From Antedon mediterranea (Eukaryota > Echinodermata > Crinoidea > Comatulida > Antedonidae), in NCBI RefSeq assembly GCF_964355755.1, contig NC_092680.1:18269001-18333000 (forward strand): DNA of 64,000 nt, written 5' to 3'. Shown here piece by piece: positions 49,655-61,100 of the stretch. The position numbers and the translations under genes are program-made. The notes under the pieces are model-generated. The model saw only the letters and a list, made by a program, of their open reading frames with translations. It had not been told where the DNA came from and searched no databases. Within the stretch, counting starts at the first letter, position 1. Each line of letters opens with the position of its first letter.

Positions 49655-50475
49655 TGGTCAAGATCTTCGTCTCGTTGTTTGAAATGGGACGTCATATAAA
49701 CTTTCAAGTTCAAACAATTTGATTTGCAGTGTTTCATAACGAGTTTACATAAGTACGGATATGTGATAATCGAAAACAGGCACTAGCAATTCATTACCTC
49801 TATTCGTCAAGATCTTCGTCTCGTTGCCTGAAATATAATGTGACGTCATATAAACTTTTCTTTCAAGTTCAAACGATGTTTTACCGTGTTTCATAACGAG
49901 TTTACATATAAGAAAAAAAACACATCGTCGATTTTAAAATGTATTCTTTACCGTATTTATCATCGAGTTTACATAAGTATTTAGTATTTCATACAAACAG
50001 GCATGTTAGCAATCATGTAACTGTTTTTGTTACCGTATTAATCATCATTCTTTAACTCTAGGCCTATTCGTCAAAATCTTAGTTTCGCTGCTTTAAATAT
50101 TATGTGACGTCACATAAACCTTTTCTTTTATTTTTTAAACGATCGTTTCACATCGAGTCTACGGAAAACAGCGTGATGATTTAAATTAGTTTGGTAATCT
50201 ATGCATTACTATCTGTCTCTATCTCGCCAAAAACATGATCTATCTTGTTTGAAAGACTTATTATTATATTATTAACTTATTATCAATTTTCTGTTCAATG
50301 ACGTTTTACCATGTTTCCAAAAAGCAAGCACGGAGATTCGTTGGTAATTCATTATCATTACATAGCCCCATCGATTTGCCAACAATCATTCTTACTGAAT
50401 ATGAAAGATTACGTGGCGTCATCTAAGCCTGTCCTTTGATGATTATTTTCTCGTGTTTTCATCAAGAAGCATAAA
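49655..50475. repeat. Degenerate tandem array with CRE-like TGACGTCA in each unit
   Basis: Units starting (G/C)GTCAAGATCTTCGTCTCGTTG at about 49659, 49806 and 50069 each continue with GACGTCA(T/C)ATAAAC, then CGTTTCATAACGAGTTTACATA or a degraded form. GACGTCA cores are at 49688, 49841 and 50105. A fourth, weaker unit includes GGCGTCATCTAAGCC at about 50411. Confidence 0.75.
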
Positions 50476-50507
50476 CAAGAATAGGTAAAGTCACTAAACA
50501 CAATGTT

Positions 50508-50853
50508 TTAAAGATGTATTGTCCAGAAAAACATGAAAAATGAAGATTAATTAAATCAGACTTTAAATATGTTATTTAATCACTTCAAAATAGAAAAAAA
50601 AACGGAAAAAAATATGTTTTCACTTAAAAAAATTACAAAATAAATGCTAAACTTCAACCAAAAATCCATTGGCTGGCAGCCAATTTGACATTTTTTTGCT
50701 TTAGATTACAATTTTTTTAGGTACATACATTTTTTTTCGGATAATTTTTTTTTGTCAAAATGATAACTATTATGTTACATTAAAATGGAATAGGCCTATT
50801 CAACAAAATTGTTTTAAGAATTATTTTTTTCAGGGGGACAATACATCTTTAAG
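50508..50853. mobile_element. MITE-C copy, both ends present
   Basis: TTAAAGATGTATTGTCC at left, GGACAATACATCTTTAA at right, interior CCATTGGCTGGCAGCCAA: orientation opposite to 14535-14847. Confidence 0.9.
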
Positions 50854-51906
50854 CATATTATTTACATTCGGCTGACTCACGGTCTTCTATTATAAAAACA
50901 TGATTAGCTCTTGACCATGGATACACTTTTCCACTCCAAATACAGTAGAAAAAATAGGAAGAGTCTTTGCAGAATACATATACATGGTTTATCAAGATTA
51001 ATTTCAAAATAAAAAACCAACATAAAACACAATGTTTACTGGAAATAATGACAATGCTGTGGGTATCAGTGCCTGGATGGAGATACAAAATAAAATAAGC
51101 AAAAAGCTAAATCAAAACGATAAAGTAAAACAGCCATACAAATTAGCAGAGCAACAGCAGCCCTTTGTCAGTATAGAATATACGCACTGATGAACGGCTA
51201 GTGTTGACCGAAAGCTCTGCTAATTTTTCTGGCTGTTTTATCTTATCCTTTTGATTTAGATTTTCGCTTTTTTTTTTGTATCTCCATTGAGATCCAGCCA
51301 TTGATACAGCATTGTCATTTTTTCAGTAATTTGCCTTTGGATGGATATATATTTCAAATATACAAATATTTATATATTATGTCACAGATGCAATATACAC
51401 TGATGTATGTTCACACCCGTTTCTTAGATCAAAGTAAATTACCCCCATATGTAATGTATTGACACCACTAATATCATCGAGATTCCATTTTAACCTTGGT
51501 TTGTCATCTACACATATACATATTGAAATTAAAATGCGTTCCGTTGTGAACATACTATTTCGTTTATTTGAAATTCACCGCAATCGTCGATAAGAGGACC
51601 TCACTAATGAGAACATGCTTTTAATAACTTACCCCAGAAATTGGAGGACTAAAAAGCAATGGCCAAAAGTACTAACATTTATGGTGCATATGTTTCTTGT
51701 TTATAAAAAAAAAATGTGATAGGCCTGCAAACTGCACACGGCGATTATTAATGTTACCATTTAAGCAGATTCCAAATTGATAAAATAAAAAGTCTGTGAT
51801 TTGAAGAATTAGGAAAGTGGTATGCCTATAAATATTAAGATACGGACATTTCAGAAAAAGTTTGAAAATGCTAGGAGTGATATAACTGAACAAACACATG
51901 TTTGGC
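50854..51906. other. Intergenic with an inverted repeat pair
   Basis: 50858-51300: TGGATGGAGATACAAAA...TAAAACAGCC...TTAGCAGAGC (about 51075-51155) is mirrored by GCTCTGCTAA...GGCTGTTTTA...TTTTGTATCTCCATTGA (about 51215-51290), a roughly 75-bp-arm foldback. No gene recognised. Confidence 0.65.
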
Positions 51907-52507
51907 TTAAAGGCCAGATGCGGGCAAAAAAATGCTATTGATCATACATTCCAATAATTATTGATCTATAGTTTCCCCTATGTTTCATAATTTTTGGGAT
52001 TTTATTTGTGTTACACGAGCTTGTTGAAAATAAGCACTTTCTTATCAGCAGTGGGGGGATAGTTCAAATTAATTACACAGTAAAATCTCTATTCTTTTGT
52101 ACACAAATTTTGTAAATAGAGAGGCATTTTAAAAAGCTATGAAAAATAAACAGTGTGGTAAAAAATGTTATCAGATGACTAAATATAGCTAATATAACTT
52201 TAATATTACATTTCTGGTATTTTTATTCAACTTCAGATTTTTATTTTCATGCTATAGCAAAAATTATCCACTATCCATCTTTTTTCACCTTCTAGGGAGT
52301 CACCAGACATGTTATTACATTAGGTTAACTACCTAACTACTGAAAAAAGTCTTTCTGGTTTTTATGGAAGAATTTTGCCAAATTTTGTATTTGATCATAT
52401 TAAGGGAAATTCATGTTTTTTCGTCTTGATTTCTGTTACCAATATTTGATTTATGTACAATTAACCAAATATTATATTTAAAATTCATGCCTGTACCTGA
52501 GCTTTAA
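51907..52507. mobile_element. MITE-E, about 600 bp, imperfect terminal inverted repeats
   Basis: Left end TTAAAGGCCAGATGCGGGCA, right end (inverted) TTTAAAGCTCAGGTACAGGC. Fragments occur at 29657-29822 and 58534-58795, both in opposite orientation. No coding capacity. Confidence 0.8.
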
Positions 52508-54749
52508 AGCTTGCTAAGTGAACAAAACATGTTGCTGTGCGTTTTGTTGTATTATTGTATGGGACGCTATTCCTCTTCTACTTATTGCCGTATTAGTTTG
52601 GTTCATTAATATAGGCTAACATTAATTTGTTTACCTAAATTACGAGTTGGTCGTCAAAACAGCGAATTCAAGACACTGAGTGAGCTATGTATAATGTTTT
52701 TAGAACCACACATCTAAAGCACGTTTTTATCCACTTTAGTGATTGCAACTATGTATAAAAATTGGATAGTCAAGGACAAACAACAATACAACAAAATTAC
52801 TACTGAACGGAGGAGAAGGATGAGAGTGTTTACGTCATCTAAGCCTAATCCAGATTCCATTTGTAAATCATAATCATTGCATAGAGGTGATAGCTGTGTA
52901 TTTTTAAGAAATGACAATAAAATAGGTTCCAATAACCACAGTTATTGTAAAAACTCCTACTTCTTAAATCTTTTTATGAGTGCACGACGTTTAAATAGAC
53001 CATTACCTCCGTGTCCGGTGGGAGAACAGCGGCTATATAACGCCAGACTGTGACAAACATCCCCTCGACCGGATCAAACCCTTTTTAGCATCGTTAGTAT
53101 ACTGTAAAACGTTGCTTCAATAGAAGAACATTTCAATGAAATTTGATATTAAGATTATACGCGACACTATGGCTCCTCACCAAGTAAAACTGTAAAATCG
53201 TTTTTATCAAGAAAATCAAATTTATTTCGTCAATTGAAGAATATATGTTAACTACCGAAAGACATAAATTCTTTGTAAGTGAAGGCATAAATAATATAGA
53301 AACAACAAGACGTGTTTTTTTTAAGCTGGCGCCATGTATGTAGGCTTATGAATACCGTTATGTTTTGATTAATTAGTTACAAATAGTGATGTTAATAATG
53401 TTTATTCAATTGAAGAAAAAAAACTACTTAAATCAGGATTATTTTCTCTTTTCAATGAATCTAAATAATCGATTATGTTTTTACAACATACCTACTGCCC
53501 TAAGTTGATTAATAAACACCACAAATGCGTAGCTGTTAATAAGGCTCAGGCTGAGGAAAAAAGACGGTGCTCAAATGTTGACCGCGGAGCAAAGCAGTTT
53601 TAGACGCGCATTTGAAGGGTTAGGTTTCAGTGTCGCATTTTGCCTGCCTACCGCGTGGCATAAAAAACATCTCACATTTTTACAAAAAGTGGCCATTGAA
53701 TAGAACGATTTAATAGAAATTTATCGTTGAATGTAACGAAATACAATGACGTGATACGAATTAAAGGCTAAAGCAATCTATGAGTACATTCGGAAATCAA
53801 TTTTTTGTTTCAAAACAAAAATTGAAAAAAGCTGTAATACTTTAATTACATGTGTTTTTTCTCGTATTCTAAAAGATTCAAAGTTGCATAGAAAATGGAT
53901 AGAACTTTTGTATATATAATCTCATGTATATTTTTACGTGTGTTAACTAGTATCAGTACAGCCATAATAATGTGTTGTTTTGTAAACTATAGTAATCAAT
54001 AATATAATAATGTCTACAGTCTACATCCAATAAATCCCAAAACATAATCCACATTTATTTTAAGAGGCACTATATGTCAACAAATAATTATTAGTCCTCT
54101 CTCCATGACGGTTGTCACATAATGCTTTGTATTATTTTTGTTTTTGTATTTATATGTTTCATATGGACAGTTTGTCTGAAATAAAGTTGAATTGATTGAT
54201 TGATTGATTGAATGACAAAAATCTACACTTGTTACGGTAGAGTCTCGTTGTGTTATAGGCTTGACTACTATCTTGTGTTGGAATTAAGTATAAATTACTT
54301 TTCGAATTATTTTATCAAATTTAGAATAGAAAGAATTTAACATAGGCCTAAATAAAACAAACTTCAATTTGAATCAATATGGGCACAACGTTTAAACCGT
54401 GTATAATGATGAGATTTGATCCTCATGTAAACATATTTTTTTTTTTTTTTTAAATGCAAAAACGGATAAGTTTGATACCCATTACAACAACAATAATAAT
54501 AAAATATGTATTTAGCAGCAGCGGAAGCTCGTTCATCAAACAGGTGTCCTTCTACGAGATCATATCAACACAAATGATAGCTATAAAATTAAAAAGTCTT
54601 TAAAAGGAACTATTTAGGCCTAACAATTTATCAATAAAATGCGTTGGTGGCGATCATTTATCGTTATAGAAAAGTGAATAATTGTGGGGACAAATAATAC
54701 TGAGAGGTTGCAACGTATCACCGGTGAACGTATTCACTATTATAAGGTC
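52508..54749. other. Intergenic, nothing but a small dispersed repeat
   Basis: 53690-53760 pairs with 48549-48625. At about 54190-54211 there is a short (ATTG)n run. Confidence 0.5.
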
Positions 54750-55653
54750 GGGAAAAACGAGTTAAAGGCCCACTCTGAGAAAACGAGTTAAATGACCACT
54801 CTGTGAAAAACGAGTTAAATGACCACTCTGTGAAAAACGAGTTAAAGGGCCACTCCGAGAAAAAACGAGTTAAAGGGCCACTCCATGAAAAAAAAACGAG
54901 TTAAGGACCACTCCATGAAAAAAAAAACGAGTTAAAGGGCTACTCCGAGAAAAACGAGTTAAAGGGCCACTCTGGAAAAAACGAGTTAAATGGCCACTCA
55001 GGGAAAACGAGTTAAAGGGCCACTCTGGAAAAAACGAGTTAAAGGGCCACTCCGGGAAAACAAGTTAAAGGACTACTCCGGGAAAAAACGAGTTAAAGGG
55101 CCACTCTGTGATAAACGAGTTAAATGGCTACTCCGGGAAAAAACAAGTTAAAGGGCCACTCCGGGAAAACAAGTTAAAGAGACACTCCCGGGAAAACGAG
55201 TTAAAGGGTCACTCCGGGTAAAAACGAGTTAAAGGGATACTTCGGGAAAAAATGATTTAAAGGGCCACTCCGGGAAAAACGAGTTAAAGGACCACACCGG
55301 AAAAAAACGAGTTAAAGGGCCACTCTGGGAAAAACGGGTTAAAGGCCCACTCTGTGAAAAAACGAGTTAAAGGGCTACTCCGGGGAAAACGAGTTAAAGG
55401 GCCACTTCGGAGAAAACGAGTTAAAGGGCCACTTCGGGAAAAACAAGTTAAAGGGTCACTCCATAAAAACGAGTTAAAGGGCCACTCTGGGAAAAATAAA
55501 CGAGTTAAATGGCCACACTGTGAAAAACGAGTTAAAGGGCCACTCCGGGAAAAACGAGTTAAAGGGCCACTTCGGGAAAAACGAGTTAAAGGGTCACTCC
55601 GTAAAAACGAGTTAAATGGCCACTCTGGGAAAAAACGAGTTAACGGGCTACTA
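54750..55653. repeat. 27-28-bp minisatellite, about 0.9 kb
   Basis: The unit AAAACGAGTTAAAGGGCCAC plus TCCGGGA-like sequence repeats over thirty times, with variable A-runs and point changes. A 101-codon frame of KRVKGPLRE repeats at 55354-55659 is a by-product of the unit length. Confidence 0.96.
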
Positions 55654-57746
55654 TTATGATTATTATTATTTTATCATCAATTAATTATGTTATACCTATT
55701 TTATATCAACCAAAATAAATGTTAAGCCTGGAGTAGCCTTTACAATAAATTAAGGTTTTCGACGTTCTGTAATAATAAAGTAAAATGAATATGTTCGAGT
55801 TTTTTTTTCAAAACCAATCAGTCAATATCAATCAACAGCATTGCTTAAACTAAAATAAGCCCACCGTAGATTTACTATGCGCGTACGTTAGATGTATGTT
55901 ATTGTTTGTGTTCTTGACGTTCTAATATAAGCTTGAATAGTTGTAAGGTCTAAGTCGTTCCAGGAATGAGAAAAACGTTGTTTTTACAAAATACGGAAAC
56001 AATCAATGTTAGTTAACGATAAGTGACATATAAAATTTGGATGTCACAAATAATTGTACTTTCTACGTATCTCTGCCGCCAGTCTAAGACAAGCCGTGAT
56101 TCCTACGGTGATCCTTTACCAGGTAAAGCCGTTAAATAACGAGGCACAAGCCTTATTAACTGCTTCTTCACAGTTGCACACACAAACTATACGCGCGTTC
56201 ACAACCTCTGAAATCATGTATGCATGCATTAGCTTACGTTCTTGCTGACAATTTTTTATTTAATATATGGTCTGAAGTGGTATAGTTTTGTACATATACA
56301 TCTCTTTTAATATAGAGGGTGTCCCAAAGGAGGTTTTTATTGTAGTTTATCTTTATATTCTATCACATGCTCAAGGAAAACATACATCATACATAGCTAC
56401 CGGACAATTGTTACAACTTGTGTTTAAACATTAATAATCAGTAATACATACTAAAAAGGAGAAATCATTAGAAGGATTATACAATGAAGCATATCAGCTT
56501 AATATGTGCAATTTAACGTCTTTTTTTCTTAACGATATAAGGCGATTGTATTCGTACGAATCGAAAGCCCTGGTTAATGCGCACGCGTATTAATAATTAT
56601 ACCAATTTACTTTTTTTTTGAAAAAATCGAAATCATATCACTTCGTTTATTTTGTACGTGGCAAATAAAAGTAGCTCTGCCTTAGGAAAAAAACAGATCA
56701 GAGCACGGTTTGATTCGCGTAAATATGGCTGGAGAAAAGTCCGGGATATGTTACTTTTCCGATAACACGAGTGATTTATCCGAACCGGAATCCGGGCTCA
56801 GTGTGAACGAAGCTTAGAGTTACAACCAAATATCTATATTTTGTCAGAACTTTTTTCTTGTTTACTGCCGTTAAATCACAACAGTCTCATTATCCTGTCA
56901 TTGAAGTATTAAGAAAATGAAAGCTTACCGTAGCTATATCTACGGTTATTTCAGATTACGGTTCATTAATAAGAAGTGAATTGATATCCTGGTATATTAA
57001 TAATCTAAAAGTATGTCAGTTTCAATAAACGTTTTATTTTGACAAAAGATAATTATTAATAAACTATCAAAATGAATAAAATGTATACAGCTACAAAGTC
57101 ATACAAAATATAACCAGCGCGTATAATATTGTCATTTAATAATTAATTATCCTTTTTTAAATCTTTTTTTCCCGTTTGTATAATATAGCCATATATCTGA
57201 GTTTCGGTCATGTTGTAAGTCCGTATTGGATTGATTACGTCACGACTGAAATGAAATACAGTAACGACGGAAATACACGCCACTAGTGTGTTGGCTGATC
57301 TCTCTGGCTGCCGTAACGTGAAGTTAACCGGCTCCTCTCTTGACATTATCCGCCTAGATCGGACACTAACGATAGCCGCGAATTTCACCTTTAAAATGCA
57401 AACATTTGTGTGTTTGTGTATGGTACCATCAAGAGATAATGTTTACGCATGCGTATAGTCATTATAATTAATTTGCATAAAGTCTCCATTATCAAACGTC
57501 TTGCATTTAAACTTACAACTTTGCTTGAACAAATGATATCTACTAACGCAGCACAGCCAATGCGCTGTACGCAGCCAACTCGTTTCTTCAAATCACCTTC
57601 ATGTATTGTTTTTTATTTTATACTATAGGAGTTTTTACATATAGGAAAAGACTAATTTACAAGACTGGAACCACGGTATAAATTGAACGTGCTTTGACAT
57701 CCAGACTCATTAACGAACTGATCGAGATCAAGAAGCTTTTGACTTT
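55654..57746. other. Upstream flank of the GPCR gene, no gene recognised
   Basis: At about 56565-56595 a short repeat (CCCTGGTTAATGCGCACGCG) resembles 62686-62715. No coding signal I can support. The receptor promoter should lie here or in 57400-57780, but I cannot place it. Confidence 0.4.
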
Positions 57747-57799
57747 ATGAATTCATCTCTAAGATCATGAGGTACAATTCAACATTTGCGAACTTTTAA
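57747..57799 (+). promoter_or_regulatory. Two upstream ORFs before the GPCR start
   Basis: ATG at 57747 opens an 8-codon frame (to 57770) whose TGA overlaps the next ATG at 57767, which opens an 11-codon frame to 57799. Both precede the predicted receptor start at 57867. They would matter only if the mRNA begins upstream of 57747, which is unknown. Confidence 0.35.
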
Positions 57800-57866
57800 C
57801 GAACGGATTCGAGTCATACCACCACTGGATTACAATAGAATAGTTGTTGCGATCCGATTAAAAGTG

Positions 57867-58196
57867 ATGTCTTTCAACGAAACCGATCAAGATTACGACA
57901 TTCGGGATATTTTATACAAAGAAATTCGCAAAAAAGTATTTCCCGAAACGTTTGAATGGATAATGATCGGTGTGTACGCTGTAGTATTTGTTATTGCGTT
58001 AGTTGGTAACTTACTCGTATGCGTTGCGGTAATACGTAACGCACACATGCGCTCACCGGTGAATTTCTATATTGTGAACCTAGCAGTGGCTGATATGCTA
58101 GTGATATTAATTTGTTTGCCGTTTTTGCTTACCGTTACCGTTTCGGATTCGTGGTTCTTTGGTGAAATATCATGTCGCTTTATGCACTACTTTCAG
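57867..58196 (+). CDS. GPCR exon A: N-terminus, TM1, TM2, start of TM3
   Basis: 110 codons, from the first in-frame ATG to a CAG|GTAAGA donor. The open frame extends upstream to 57786 but with no ATG, so 57867 is the first usable start unless an earlier exon exists. The N-terminus is short (about 30 residues), rich in acidic residues, with no signal peptide, as in many class A peptide receptors. Confidence 0.88.
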
Positions 58197-61100
58197 GTAA
58201 GAGTTTCATTTGTTTTGCTCAATAAAATACTAATCGTAACACATTTTTTAAAAAAACAACAAAAAAACACATAACTCGGGCTAAAACATGTTTTCAGTAT
58301 ATTTCATAATAAAATGAATACATGTACGTCAGCGCTTTTATCAAAGAAATATAACAATACATGGAAAACTATAATTCTTCTATATACTGATTATATTAAT
58401 TTGGTCGTCCTGAGCCTTGTGTTTAATATAGATTCGAATTAAAAACAAATAAAATAAACCAGAAGGGAAATCGGGTCTAAAAGACTTGAAAGAAATTCCT
58501 CCTAGAATTATTCTTAAACAGCCAGAGAGAGTGTTATTTCCGGTGACTCCCTAGACGGTGAAAAAAGATGGTGGATAATGTTTGCTATAGCATGAAAATA
58601 AAAATCTGAAGTTGAATAAAAATATCAGAAATGTAATATTCAAGTTATATTACCTATATTTAGTCATCTGATAACATTTTTTACCACACCGTTTATTTTT
58701 CATAGCTTTTTAAAATGCCTCTCTATTTACAATATTTGTGTACAAAAGAATAGAGATTTTACTGTGTAATTTGAACTATCCCCCATGTTTTTCAATAAAT
58801 TGTTAATGAACAAAATCAAACAGTTTTGGCCGGAGCCGGTACTTCAAACAGATGGATGGAAAATACACATGAATGAAAATGTTTACATGAATTATTAATG
58901 TTGTTGAAGAACATAGATGTGAAAAAGATCATTGAATAAGTAATCACAAGCAACGTCACTGGAATTGAATTTATTATTGATGAAATATTTTTATAGTCAA
59001 CAAATGGGATTTATAGCAATGTCACATTACGGCAATCAGCATTTATTGAATTTATTTTAACTAAATAACCTTCTCATTCAAATAAGCAAATTCATATACA
59101 AGATAGTAGTTATAAGTCATACATTAAGGAAGAGGAAAGGGAGAATGGTTAAACCTTCAATAAACTGTAATTTACACCGAGACCTACAACATTTAAATAT
59201 AAACATCAAATTGTTCTAAAATAGCAATCTATGTTACCGAAAAAAAATGAAATTATAAAATCATTTACCACCCATACAATGATGGCGCCAATCCCCTCCC
59301 ATCTAACCTCGTACCTCACGCAAATTATGAAAATACCACAGGTCTATGTTTTTTCATCCATGAAAGCACATCGTCACAAACGTCCCAAGTCCAAAGGTTG
59401 GCTGTAAATTAGTGAACACCATATGGTTCTCATATAAGGCTAATAATAAGATCTGCATCTATACATGTTTGTATAACTATTTTAATAAAGCTACTTAGCG
59501 AATTCATTAATTGTTCCATATGTCGACATTCCAACACTATTCATTAATGTACAGTTAATATTTAGCAAAACTGACGTGAAATTCAGGCGGATGAATGTAT
59601 ATATAAAAAAAACTGTCCAGATAAACTGTGGAACACTGGATGGCTTGTCAGGGGCGTGCTGTTTAGTCTTCGTTAGTCATTAATCTTCTATTCCTCATTT
59701 CCAACCTGAGACAGAGAACTTTCACACATGCCAAAGAAAATGACAACCATTTCTCTGCTTTCATCACAGTTGTTAATTGAAAAAGGATAGGATAAACATA
59801 CGAAATTTAAAGTGTTATACTTTTCTAATAGCTCCAATAACTATATTGTCCTGGAAACAGTTGCCTGTGACAGTTACATGGAATGTTCATTTTCTAAACT
59901 TTAGTTACAGCTCCTAAAGATGTGCACCTTCCCATGACCGAACGAACTTTTGCCTTGCTACTACAGTTGAGATTCGAACCCAATTCACCGGTAACATAAT
60001 ATTTCATATCTTTTCAGATGGTATCAGTGTGTGTATCAATATTCACGTTAACAGTGATAGCCGTTGACCGTTACCTGGCAATATGTCGCTCATTTCAGTT
60101 CCATAGCAACACCAAAAGGACCCTTGCGATAATTGCAATTGTCTGGATAGTGTCTTTATGCATCGTAATACCAACAAGTTTCCGTACCACACGCAAAAAC
60201 TTGGCAACTCAGACGTTTTTCCCAGATAAAAATTGGCTGACAGAATGCTATCAGGTATTGTAAAGTTCATGTTTTTAGGTAGCCTTCTTATTTTTACCCT
60301 CCTTCCTTTCTTTTGACACCTCCATTCAGGAGACATTCCTTTTACACCCGATTCTCGGTACTGTATCTATATGTGCCCAGTATCATAGACATTATATCAA
60401 GTCACTTTACCGTGACAGGCAATATATGTTATAACACTACTACGACAAACCTCTATTTAAGGGACAGACCTATAGGTGACGCATTGGATCCAGATGGTGT
60501 AATAAATAAAGCCTGTTTTCCTATCGATGTTATTGGAATAACGTCGACAGGAAAACATGCTTTAGGTAAGGTTTCTACTGTACTAAGTCCTAAGTTATCA
60601 ACTTTGAGGGGGAAAACCAGAAAGGACGGATTCTTGGACGTTTATTTTCCAAATGTTTGATAGCTGCTAAAGAGCGAAGAAATAGCATCGTAAACTAATC
60701 AATTATTGTCCGTTGTGACAACGATGAGTTATTTGCTAGTAAAAGTGATAAACCGTTTTTGTAACTAATTTGTCTGATGATATATCTTAATCCACAATTC
60801 GAAATTTAGGTAGTTATATTTGTAAAATGTTATTGCTGGAAATAATTCGTTTCAATTTCAACTGACCAAGATGATTTTTATAATTATGACTTATTCTATA
60901 TATATTGTTTATATATTTTATTTTATACTACTAAATTTGACCATAATTTGATAACCTTTTCTTTTTAAGTTCAAAATTTTCCTTTTTTTTAAATATGCGT
61001 ACAAAAGAAGGGGATTCCACCCTCAATGATCAGAAGTTCATATTTTCAACAACACAAACAAAAATCCAAAAAAATTATTAGAAATGTATATGATCGACCA

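Noticed and set aside
55354-55659. 101-codon frame rich in KRVKGPLRE repeats
   Set aside because: It is the translation of the 27-28-bp minisatellite; the frame shifts wherever the unit length changes, and there is no gene context.
56315-56340. GGGTGTCCCAAAGGAGG resembling a mariner terminal repeat
   Set aside because: No inverted partner was found nearby.
57786-57866. Upstream extension of the receptor frame
   Set aside because: The frame is open but starts at TTG, not ATG; no initiation codon exists before 57867.
60313-60660. 115-codon frame in GPCR intron 2
   Set aside because: It runs through the 56-bp hairpin element and has no family resemblance; it lies between two well-defined receptor exons.
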